The notes beneath the pieces are model-generated. The model was not told the DNA's origin. It ran no database searches and saw only the letters and a list, made by a program, of their open reading frames with translations. 64,000 nucleotides of DNA. Source: Nissolia schottii (taxonomy: Eukaryota; Streptophyta; Magnoliopsida; Fabales; Fabaceae). Position 1 is the stretch's first letter, and every line of letters begins with the position of its first letter. The position numbers and the translations under genes were made by a program. Shown in pieces: positions 11,451-23,222 of this stretch. The DNA is taken from the NCBI GenBank assembly GCA_003254905.1, contig QANU01083380.1, positions 295,213 to 359,212 on the forward strand, in the 5' to 3' direction.

Positions 11451-14400
11451 ATGAGAGAGGGAGGTATGGTAAAAGAGAAGGATCTTCCTTTGTTTGAGAC
11501 AAAAGAAGCAAGATTCTTCAAAGGAGCTTATTATAAGCTGTTTGCAACATCAATATTTGCTTCCATATGTCTGATTTGGACATACAGATTAACAAACACT
11601 CCGATAGTTGGAAGATGGGGTTGGATTGCATGTTTTGCGTCAGAAATTGCTTTTGGATTCTATTGGATAATCACTCAATCTGTTCGTTGGAGAGTTGTTT
11701 TTCAGTCTCCTTTCAAACACAGGCTCTTACACAGGTAACTTAATCTTCCCATGTCTCTGTTCTCTAAGAGTGCGTTTGATAAAATTTATGTACTTCTATA
11801 TTCTAATTTTGTGTCTTTTAGACAGTTTTTTATCCCTTCTATCTCAATTTCACATAAAATATAATAATTTTTAAAACGCAATCTAGATATTGTTCTCCAT
11901 GTTTTAGTTATTGAAAAAATTTTACATGCTCCTCGGATGTGTGCTTATGCTCCATGAATATTACTAACGTTGATTTTTTATTTATAGTACTATTTAAAAA
12001 ATATATATGATAAACAAAAATCTGAAAACATGCATTAAACGTGGTTTAATTGCAAGAATTTCTCCTTAATCAAATATATATGTGTGCGCGCGATCACTGC
12101 ATATTTTTTTTGCATGAATACTATTCTAGTACTTTTATTACATTTACCCAAGTTTAATGATATAAAAATAAGAAGTATTAACCTTACTTAAATTTTTTTT
12201 GTTATTTAGCCATAATTAATTGCCAGAAGCTAATTGTCTGATAAACATGTCAAAATTCGAACCGTCGGGCAATAAATTTGGTAGAGAAGAAATTTTCTTA
12301 AACAAAAGTGAAAGGGTTTTAAATTTGCAACCACATTAAAAACTTAAATTTTTAACATTTTTAATAAGAACTTGTTACTTTTGCTAGCTGAACACAACTT
12401 TTCTCCTTTTAATCCACACTCTTTCAATAGCATAGTATGTTTTTTATATATACGTTTTCAAATATCCTGCATTTTATTGTAATTATATTTATTATGTAAG
12501 GTTTTTTTAGTCAAAAAATAATAAACAAATTCGGAGTGAAACGTATGTTTTTCCATAAAAATAATTATTAATTTATTTAATGTAATTTTTGAAAATTTCA
12601 TAATGACAATAATTACCCGTAAATTAATTTTTTTAAATTGCTCATTAAATTTTTAAGAAAAATATTTTAATTTTTTAATCTACCATTTAAAATATTCTAT
12701 ATAATCGTAGTTCCAAAATCTCTATAATTCTTGGGTCACGCATATGAGAAGGATCGGTAATCAGTCGTTACAGAACATTTTCTCTTTTGTTTCTTATGAA
12801 CATAGAGGTTAGCAAAATGTTATTAGGGAAATAATTTCCTAAAGCTAATGTAAAACTACACTAAGGCTAGCTAATATTATTTTTCTTGCATTCGTTGATA
12901 ATAAAGGGTATATTTATAAGACTTACAAGTAATTGTAATTAAAATCTTCTTTAATATCACACGTTACTCTCTGTATGTTTCTTATGATAACACTTATAGT
13001 TATGTATACTATTTTTAAAGGTTGATTTTTTAAATATCCTATGAAGTAAATATTTTATGCTATTTTATTTTTTTATAATTTTTATAATTAAATTTATCAA
13101 ATTTTGTCATTATTTCATGATCTAATATGACATATTTATAAATTATATGATCTAATTTGATAAATTAATACATTTCAATATAATATTTGTAGAGATGTGC
13201 ATCATAAACTCAAATGGTTCGCAAATGTTTAAACATCTTATAAGTTTACTCTTTCAATGATTTGACTAATAAAAATTTATTACGATCATATAAAATATGA
13301 AATGATAATAAAATTCGATGAGCTTAATTGTAAAATTTATTAAAAATAAATAAATAAAGTAGCATGAAATAATTATTTACGTGATATTCGTGAAACCACA
13401 TTTTAAAAATATTCCTAGTTATCCTATTATTATTATCGTCTATCAAATTTGGTGGGAAGTAATTGCCGTGTAGGAGATTGCTTTGTTTGTGACTCTCATT
13501 TTCACTTTGCTCCTTCAAAACTACGAGTCAATTTCCCATTTGCTGAATAATAATAATGTACTAGTAAATTGAGTACGATTTTCATTTCTGTATTCAGCCA
13601 ATGGGCGGTTGTGTTGGTGATTTGCTTTGTCCAACTTGGTTAAATTTAATATTTTGGGTGTAAATCTATTTGGCGTTGTTGTATAAACTTTTGTGGGCTT
13701 GGTCCTCTCCTCTGTACTCTTTGGTGGGATCTTGAGGAGTTAATTACCTAAAATAAAAAAGAGTATGAAAGAGGAAGTATTATAAGTTAATAGTATCTTT
13801 ATCTTTTTCTTTTTGTTTTCTTCCAAACAAAAAAGAAGAAGCAAACAAACAAATTTTTGATCACATGCACAGTTTATATATAATATGATTCAGTTAACCT
13901 TAATCCCAAGAGATATCATTCTCTCTTCTATCAAATATTAATTAAAAGAAAAGTTGACCAAAAAAAATCGACGAGAGATTTCAAATCCGATACTATATTC
14001 ATAAGAAAACAAGCATAGGATTTGGTGCTAGACAAATTGATGACTTAGAATCTATGTGATGGGCGACCAGAGAGAAATTAAGAAAATAAGAATTGTATTA
14101 TTTAGAACGTACTCATAAAGTATAAAGATAATATTTTTATTTATAAATTAAAAATAACATAAAGATAAATTTGATAGATAAGATATGTATCTTAACCGAT
14201 AAAATAGATAAATATCCTAATAAATAAATCAGTTTGAGATAAATATAATAATATGCAGATTTATTCTTAATACCCTCCCTCGAGTTAAAACTCATTGAGC
14301 TTTAAACTTGTCACAAGTAAACACTAGTAGTGTTTGAATGGAAGCAGACAAGTGGTGTCTGCACGGAAGTGAACGAGTGGTGTCTGCACAGAAGTGGAAT

Positions 14401-17400
14401 AGTTGTGTCTGCATGGAAGTAGATGAGTCGTGTCTGCATGAAAGTACGAAGACTAGAAGGAACTAGCGGGCTAGGCATAAGCAACGGTGGCTGGGCGGAA
14501 CCAATGATATGTGGTAGGGCGGAACCAGCAAAGGCAACAGTGGTAGCTGGGCGGAACCATCTGAAGGCAATGATGGCCGGATGGAACCAGCTGAAAAGGC
14601 AACTGGGCAAACCCAGCTGAAGGCAGACAACATTTGTGTTACACGTGCGGTAATGTTAGGTAGTGCGTGGAAGCGCATGGAGATCGGGACGATAATGACA
14701 TTTTTGCCATAGTGTCTCCAATAGATGTTAGTAAGTCTGAGATTTAAAAGATGGTAGTGAAGAACATATATTTGTGAAGAGTAAGATGTAAGGAATAAAG
14801 AGCCAAAGCTCTGAAGTAGCGGAAGCGCCAATAGAATTCAAGGTGGGAATTATGGCTCTGATACCATGTTAAACATCGTGAGTGACACGAGAGAAATCAA
14901 GAAAATAAAGATTGTATTATTCGGAATGTACTTATAAAGTACAAAGATAATATGCCTATTTATAAGCTGAAAATAATATAAAGATAAACTTAACAGATAA
15001 GATAAGTATCGTAATAGATAAAATAGATAAATATTCTAACAAATAAATCAGTTTAAGATAGATATAATAATATTCAAATTTATTCTCAACAACAATAAAA
15101 AAAAATGAGGGTCTAAAGTTTTTTTTAAAAAAAAAAATGGGTAGACATAAGTGTAACAACTCTATATTTATAATAAAGTTTATACTATCTATAAATAAGT
15201 GAATATAGTTTAAATAAATTTTTTTATCATTTAAAAAATATATAATTTTTATGTTCTAATCTTTATTCATATAAAATGCAATAGTTAACATTTGTTTATC
15301 TCACTTTTATATATAATTATTTATCTTATTAGAGTTATCCCCTACACGTGTGTGTAGAAATTTTTTTGTATGCTCATAACACAAACATTTTTATTTGATC
15401 TGACTCATTAGTCAGGGCATATATGTTATGATAGAGAACCCTTATCTATGTCCAAAAAATACATGGCACTTCGCGTTAGGCTTGTGTGTGTGTATATATA
15501 CACTAATTTCTTGAGATAAGACAATAATTTAATATACGCATATTTCAAGTCATTGTTACGCATACAAATGATAAAATTAAAATTATAAAGCTTTTGGTAA
15601 ATATGTTATTACAGATATGGTGAAGACAAGAAGTTGCCAGGAATGGACATATTTGTGTGCACAGCAGACCCAAAATTAGAGCCACCATGGATGGTGATTA
15701 ACACAATATTATCTGCCATGGCATATAATTATCCTCCCAATAAGTTGAGTGTTTATCTCTCTGATGATGGAGGGTCAGAGCTAACATTCTATGCCCTAAT
15801 TAAGGCTTCCATTTTCTCAAAGCATTGGATCCCATTCTGTAGAAGGTTCAATGTTGAACCTAGGTCACCAGAGGCTTACTTTGCTGCCCAAAATTGTAGC
15901 ATTGAGTATGGCAAAGAATGGATATTTATCAAGGTATGTGAGTTTTATTCCTATGAGTTTGATTATTATGCATTAATAATGTAAAATATCTCATCAAATT
16001 ATTTTATATATATGATTTTTAAATACGTAGTGTGTAAGAGAGTAAATTATATTTATTATGTGACAAAATTTTATTATATAATAATTAGTGCATAGTAATT
16101 AAACTCTTATAATATTTAGTTTACATATTTAAGTTTTATTCCGTATAAGTGTCATTGATTTCGAACTTAGTATTTTACGCCTGAAAAAATGTAGATAAGT
16201 TGCTAGGATATTAAGATAACCATATTTATTCATAAAAAAAATATATTTTTTAACATATATAATTAAAGTGGACACCAAATAATGTAGAGAGAGAGATAGA
16301 TAGAGTCCAAGATTATTCTTCAGAAAAAAGAATGTTAACATAGTCAGAATACTTGCCCAAATTGATTTACTAGAATAATAATGTGGCATGTATATAGAGT
16401 ATTATTTGATGAAAAGTTTCACGATATATAATTTCATTAAAGAAAATTTAATATTCATGGGCAGAAATTATATGAAGAAATGAAGAGTGATATTGAATCA
16501 ACAGTAGCAAAGGGGAAGATTCCAGATGGTGAGAGGAATAAACACAAAGGATTCTCAGAATGGAATCCCAAAACCACAAAGCAGGACCATCACTCTATTG
16601 TGCAGGCATGCAACACCGTCATATTTTCTTTAACGGACAATCAATTATTATAATTTTTTTAAATAATTATTTTCACATTATATAATATTTCTTCTTTATT
16701 TTTATTTTGCCAGATCATAATCGATGGAAGGGATAAAAATGGTGTGGATGAAGATGGATTTCAATTGCCAACATTGGTATACGTGGCACGTGAAAAGCGA
16801 CCTAATTTCCCTCACTATTTCAAAGCTGGAGCTATCAATGCGCTGGTAATTAATTAATTAGTGCTTACTATACTCCTTTCTTTCACTCTTAAGCGTCCTT
16901 TTTTTTTTATTTTTAGATATTTTGTTAATTATTTATCTAGAAATTAAAAAATAACAATTAAGTTCTATTTGGGTATATAAGTTAAAAGGAGTTTATATCA
17001 AAAGAAGTTTTTGAAAAGTAATGAATAAGTTATTTTGTATTTAAAAATATAATTTTTTTTTGTTTTAAGTATTTTGAAAAGTATTCGTTGAAAAGTTAGA
17101 TATTTTAACTTTTATAAAAAATACTAAAATTAATTTTTTAAGAAGTAATAAATTGTATAATCAAATAGAATATAAATTAAAATATCACTAATGACTTTTA
17201 AAAAGTTAAAAAAAAGTAAAGTTGTGTTAATAGTGGACACATGTAGTAATACCTTATAGTTTATACTTTATACTATGTGCTAATGATGCTAGGTAGTTGA
17301 TCATCATGTATCAATGCAATTATACAAGAAAAGGGAGAAGTTCACTTCTTAAATAAAGATTTTGATATTTTGGATGATGTGCTGATCTTAAATCGAGCAC

Positions 17401-20400
17401 AAAAGATTTAAAGTTGATAAACTAAACCAATATATCACTTAAAAAATTGGTTTAAAAGAATTAAAGTTGATAAACTAAACTAATATGTCCCTTAAAAAAT
17501 TGGCTTAAATGAAAAAAATATGTATGCTGCTATTAATACTACATATACTTAATTAGGTTGAAAATAAGAAGGTAGAAAATTCTTTTAAGATTTGCTAAGA
17601 GATACTACTTTATGTTTGGGAGAGATAATTTTGTATGAAAAAAAGTTTAGAATTTGATCATTAACTCTCATTTTAAACAAAAAATTATATACGTTGCATG
17701 CCAAAAATGCTATTATGAATGAGGCGAGTTAGGGGATATATAAAATTATATAATTGTCTCTATTTAACAATTTAAATTTTGGGAGAGATATTCTTGACAC
17801 GATTTAATTATATGTACATGATATATATTTTTTTTCACTAATTTCCTTGTAATTAACGAGCATCTTACCAATTATTTTGGTTTCATTGTGAAATTAATTA
17901 ATGAAAAGTTTCGTTACATATATATGCAGATAAGGGTGTCATCAGAGATAAGCAATGGTCCATTCATCCTCAACTTGGACTGTGACATGTACCCAAATAA
18001 CGCAGATGTAATTCAAGAAATACTATGTTTCTTCATGGATGAGGCTAAAGGCAAGGAGATAGCTTATGTGCAATTCCCACAGAACTATAATAATATCACC
18101 AAGAATGACCATTATGCAAATTCTTGCCTTGCAACTGATGTGGTATGTGACAAATTAGAGTGCAATTTCTTTTAAGAAATAATGTTTTTATGACATAACA
18201 TGTAAATACAAGAGTGGAGATTCATACATAGAGAAAAATACACAAATTATCTTATAACAAAAGGTAGAGTGGACTAAAATAAACAAAACTTTGTATTTAT
18301 TTATTATTATGATTTTCACTCTTATGTCTCCTATTATGTTAAAAATTTGTAAATCGACTTTTACTGTTTCAAAGTAATGCAAATCTTGTTTGCTTACCTT
18401 TCCTCTACTCCTCCTCTTCTTCTTCTTTAAGGACAAGGTCATTTGATTATTTAATGGTCGATTTGCACTGTTATAAAGTGTTGGAGTCAATTTACACTTT
18501 TTCAAAAGCCTAGGATAAAATGCTCACCATCAAGTTCACCGGAGTAAAATGTTTTTTCTTTTCTTTTTTGAGATTAATTTCTATGCATTGACAATATAAA
18601 ATTTTATATTGTATTTAATCACGTACATGCTACCACATAAGTAAAGTTGTAAAAGTGACTGAGTCTTATCCTTATTACTTCAAAAATCTTTAATATAACA
18701 ACACAAGATTAAATGACAATATTTTCCCTATTTCCATGCATACACATAAGGGTGGACTAAAAAACAGCTTATTGTTATGTGTTGTGTATAAATTAGTTTG
18801 AGCTAGCTGGCATAAGTGGACATGGAGCAGCATTGTATTGTGGAACTGGGTGTTTCCATAGAAGAGAAAGTCTTTCAGGAACTCACTTGAATGATTACAA
18901 AGCCAAAAGAGACATCAAGCCCAAAAGAGATCAAGATAAGAGAACAATCAATGAATTGAATGAAGCATCCAAAGCTCTTGCCACTTGCACTTATGAGCAG
19001 GGCACTCAATGGGGGAAAGAGGTATGCATATGTGTTTAATTTGAGTGAGTCTTTAGTGTGTTTGTGAGTTAGTTTTATATTATTTTTATTTTTATTTTTT
19101 TATTTTTTATTTTTTATTCTCATTTACTGTATTTTATATATTATAGGAAGGAAAGGGTGAAAAAAAGAAATGAAAACAGGAAACAAAATTTTATTATTTT
19201 TAATCTCTTTCACAAAATTTTAAAAATAAGAAACATAATAAATGAATGAAAAACATGAAACGGAAATAGGAAATAGAGACCAAATAGACAATTGTGGAAA
19301 ATTGCAAGAAATGTGGCTTGTAGCAATCACGATTGAAATTGCAATAAGAGAATACCGCAACAACAATATTGCAAGTGCAATTGGATATCCTTTAAGCAAG
19401 ATCTCAAATTTGAATATTGTTAATAAAAAAAATAATTAGTGAGTTTTACCTTTATAGTGAGTTGACCCGTCTAATAGGTAGAACCTCAAACTATATTTTT
19501 TTTTCAAATCCTGAAATATTTTTCTGCTGCTCTAAAACCTATGCAAATTTTGATGCAAACCCATCGGTCATAATTTTAGTCACAAATTATGACTGCGGCA
19601 AATTTGCGGCCGAATCACATTGGCTGCAAAATTTTTGCCACAAATGAGTGCTTTTTTTGGTAGGGTGACTCGAATAAGATTAGCGGAAGTTCAATAAATT
19701 TCATATACTAATAGTTTAAAAAAAAAAAGACAAGAACAAAAAAGAAGCCTGCACATCATACATTTAGAAAACTAATAATGCTTATATGCAAATTTTGCAG
19801 ATGGGATTAGTGTATGGCATTCCTGTGGAAGACATTGCCACTGGCCTTGTGATCTCATGCAGGGGTTGGAGATCAATTTATTACAATCCAGAGAGAAAGG
19901 CATTCTTGGGTGTAGCTCCTACAACCTTGGATGTATCTCTTGTTCAACATAAGAGGTGGTCAGAAGGCATGTTCCAAGTTTTCCTCTCCAAGTATTGCCC
20001 TTTCATTTATGGGCATGGCAAGATTAACTTGGGTGTCCAAATGGGATATTGTGTCTACCTCTTGTGGGCCCCTTTGTCTCTCCCTACCTTATGTTATGTG
20101 ATTGTTCCTCCTATTTGCTTACTTCATGGCACACCATTGTTCCCACAGGTTGTGTGCTCAATCTAGTTTCATTATTCTTCTTCTACATGATTCTTCTATT
20201 TTTAATGTGCAGTAATTTAGACACTTAAATTGAAATCGGATGAACGATGTACAAATACATGTATGTCAATTTTAGTTATGTGAGTCTTGAATCGAGATTG
20301 TATGTCTTTAGAAACATTTCATATCTATTACTATTCTAAATCGATTCTAGAACTTACATGACTAAAATTCATACTTATTTAAATAAATTCTTGCATTCTC

Positions 20401-21232
20401 TTAAAACAAATCTTTTTTATTTGACTCGTTGAATATGTGATACATTATATATTTCAGAGACATAAGAACTTATTATCATGATGTGTCACATAAATAATGA
20501 GTTAGAACAAATAAAAAAGACTTGTTCTGAGAGTCTATAAGAATTTCTCACCTTGTTTGTGTTGGAGAGTCTAAAAGTTTATTTGAAAAAAACATTAATT
20601 TCTCTACCTTATGTTTAATATTCCTCAAATTTTTTTTTTCTACCACTTAATTTCCCTCTACTTTATTTGTATTGCAGCTTACAAGCCTATGGTTCCTTCC
20701 CTTTGCTTATGCATTTCTTGCCACAAATTCATATAGCTTATGTGAGGCAATGTGTTGTGGGTCAACAACAAAGGGTTGGTGGAACTTGCAAAGAATGAGG
20801 CTCATAAGAAGAACCACTTCCTATTTCGTTGGCTTCATTGACACCATAGCAAAGCAATTGGGACTATCACAAACAAACTTTGCCATAACAGACAAAGTGT
20901 TCAATGATGATGTCCAAAAGAGGTATGAGCAAGAGGTCATAGATTTTGGAGGCTCCTCTTCAATCATGCTAACCATGCTTGTGACAATAGCATTGTTGAA
21001 CCTTTTTGGCCTCATTGTGGGAATCAAGAGGATTATTATGATGGACATGGATTTGGAGTTCAATTGCTTAGGCCAATTAATGGGGCAAATTGTGCTGAGT
21101 GGATTGATCGTAATGGTCAATTTGCCATTGTATGAAGCTATTCTAATTAGAAGTGATAAAGGGTGCATATCATCCTCTGTCTTGCTCAAGTCCATTGTTT
21201 TGGCTTCATTGCCATGGCTTCATTGGTCTTGA
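11451..21232 (+). CDS. CSLE: Cellulose synthase-like protein E (first tandem copy)
   Basis: Eight exons join in frame to 738 aa: 11451-11734, 15615-15933, 16465-16605, 16714-16845, 17930-18142, 18797-19021, 19801-20148, 20678-21232. It is a GT2 membrane glycosyltransferase. All family motifs are present: the first Asp pair in YLSDDGGS (D145/D146), DCDMY (D309, D311), VED (E448/D449) and QHKRW (487-491). Two transmembrane segments precede the catalytic loop and about six follow. Segments such as [10 protein letters not shown] and [10 protein letters not shown] mark the CslE subfamily (Arabidopsis At1g55850). It probably acts in Golgi or ER membranes; the polysaccharide product is not established. 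Intron 3 needs a GC donor (GTGCAG|GCATGC). Intron 1 (3.9 kb) holds a TRIM-like element. A second in-frame ATG at 11466 is a possible start. Confidence 0.88.
14045..15091 (-). mobile_element. TRIM-like non-autonomous LTR element in CslE intron 1
   Basis: Two similar direct repeats, 14045-14272 and 14867-15091 (about 225 bp each), act as LTRs. On the minus strand the right-hand LTR runs from TGTTGAGAATAAA to TTTAACA and is followed directly by TGGTATCAGAGCCATA (plus 14866-14851), the initiator-tRNA primer-binding site. A purine tract, CGAGGGAGGGTA, precedes the other LTR. The internal 594 bp has no gag or pol, only tandem repeats. Whole length is about 1.05 kb. The LTRs have diverged and I found no clean target duplication, so the insertion is old. 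Confidence 0.75.
14341..14440. repeat. 25-bp minisatellite (four units) inside the TRIM-like element
   Basis: Four exact-length 25-bp units start at 14341, 14366, 14391 and 14416, each of the form GAAGNNGANNAGTNGTGTCT followed by GCAYN. A second, less regular array (units near 27-30 bp containing GGGCGGAACCA) follows at about 14489-14628. Confidence 0.85.
17405..17510. repeat. 53-bp tandem duplication in CslE intron 4
   Basis: Two adjacent copies start at 17405 and 17458, each containing TTAAAGTTGATAAACTAAAC and CTTAAAAAATTGG, with a few mismatches. No function is apparent. Confidence 0.7.
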
Positions 21233-21742
21233 ATTGTAATTATATTTTAGTTTCATTCAAAAATAATCATAAAAAACATGATTAAGTTGATATTTTAGGA
21301 TTATATATTTTGTACCATTCTTTCTCTCTCTCTCTCTCTCTCTCTCTGTTTTTTCTTGTCTCTTTTTCCTATCTCTTCTCTAGAAATTCGATACATATGC
21401 ATATTTGTATGATTATGATATCATCTATATTTTTGACACTACTCATAATTTTACGCATGACAAATTTTGATCTAAAAACAGAGAGAAGATAAAACAAAAT
21501 GGGACAAAAAAATTATGTGAAGTAATAACTCAAATACGAACACATGAAAGAACATAGACACAAAAATGCATTGAATTTATAAGACACAGATAATGCATTA
21601 TTTATAATAATATTTTAATATATTCATAGATGTGAAATTACTAACTTTTCACTCAAAATATATGGAATACTTTAATTATATGTCGTGTCAATATTTATTA
21701 TTTTTATGCACCTTCTAACTAATCATTCGTTAGAAAAAAGTT

Positions 21743-21927
21743 TTTTTTAGGTTGTCTGTACGGTTTTTTAGGCTTAGCCTTGTTTAATCCGAGTTGACTC
21801 GTGTCACGTACCTGGTTATGGCGGGTGAGTCTCTCAGTGGGAATAACTGCGTACACAAAATCTCAAATTCAATACCTTATTTAAACAATACTAAACTGCT
21901 TACCATTTGGACTAATTCTCATTAGTT
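21743..21927 (+). mobile_element. Possible SINE remnant
   Basis: A 185-bp insert lies between a 16-bp direct repeat with one mismatch: TCGTTAGAAAAAAGTT at 21727-21742 and TCGTTAAAAAAAAGTT at 21928-21943. The interior is less AT-rich than its flanks, with GTGAGTCTCTCAGTGGG and CAAATTCAATACC, which weakly resemble Pol III A and B boxes. The A-rich nature of the repeats makes chance similarity possible. Confidence 0.35.
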
Positions 21928-22883
21928 TCGTTAAAAAAAAGTTGAAGAGACGTGTCAAATATTTCATAGGAAAAATTGAAGTGAAGTGTACTAATAGTAC
22001 TCTTTCGATACTTCACTTTCCATGATGTATATCTAGCCCCTAAAATAAGATTATCAAATTGAAAATTAAAGGCCTCAAATATTAGCTTTGTTAAGGGTTC
22101 TCTTTTACTGCTATTTTTTGAGGTTTACTATATTTCAATTAATCTAATTCGACTTAAGCCGATTTATTATAAAGTTAAACTTCAGTTAACGCTCATTTTT
22201 TATTTATAATTTATAATATTTAAAAGTAAAATTTTTATTTAAAAAAAGTAAGTGTTGAAGTACTATTCCTACCAACAAAGTTGGTTTCATCGAGGAATAT
22301 TCTTGGTCTATTGTGTACAATTATTTAACTTATAAGAAATGTTTCTAAAATTAGTAATGCTCTAATATCAAAAAGCATTTTCATTTGATGGAGCTAGATA
22401 TGAAAAAATGCCAATTAGTCAAGAGGTTAAGCTTATATCTATATGAACTACGATCTTTTGGGTGGCCAATGCATTAGTCAATGGTCCCCTTTTGTCCTTT
22501 AGTATGGTGTTGTACTGCGACCGCCGTCATGCAACACGACCAAGCGTTAATAATTGAGAAACATGTTATTGATTTAAGGATGTACTAAATTTGAACAATA
22601 ATTAAGGTTATAACAAGTTTTTCATTGCCCGTCTCCATTTGTTCATTCAAATCTTGTCACATTTTTTATTCCTTGTTGTGATGAATTTTTATTTTTTATC
22701 CCATGCCTAAATTGCGAGTTTATGCTCGTCTCACATCCATCTCAACTTAAATTTCTTTCTTTTAGAGAATTTTATTTTACTTAATGATGTAACTTAATTT
22801 TAATTTTAAAAGTAAACTAGATTTACTTGACCAGTTGATTTCAAAATTAACTAACATATGAAGTGTATGCATATACACACACA

Positions 22884-22921
22884 TATTATATTATATTATA
22901 TTATATTATATTATATTATAT
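22884..22921. repeat. (ATATT)n pentanucleotide microsatellite
   Basis: About seven to eight tandem TATTA/ATATT units after a CACACA stretch, about 300 bp upstream of the second CslE start codon. Confidence 0.85.
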
Positions 22922-23222
22922 TCAGGGAGAGTTGAAGATAAATATCCCAAAACTCAAACTCACACTAGGCCCAAAATAACAGTCAATTCATTGTTGAATT
23001 ATCCGACCCAAATAAAGAAGAGGAGGGCGAATTATTACCCCTCTAGACACGGAATGGATATTGTACACATGCGGAAGGGGATATAATTGCGGGGGTAGCT
23101 ACGAATATATCAATGAATTCAAAACAATTTTTGTTCATAACTTTTGTCATTTTAGAAGAAAAAAAAGTTATTCTGTTCCAAAATTATCTTTCTTCTCAAA
23201 GATAATTTACTTTTAAGTTGAA

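Larger units (their letters stand above)
21233..23222. other. Spacer between the two CslE genes
   Basis: The start is 3' UTR of the first CslE gene, and a (CT)n run lies at about 21321-21347. The rest is AT-rich and contains a SINE-like insert (21743-21927) and an (ATATT)n array. The last few hundred bases are the promoter and leader of the second CslE gene. No other gene is supported. Confidence 0.5.

Noticed and set aside
14463..14831. 122-codon minus-strand open frame
   Set aside because: It translates the minisatellite arrays of the TRIM-like element; no gag or other domain is seen.
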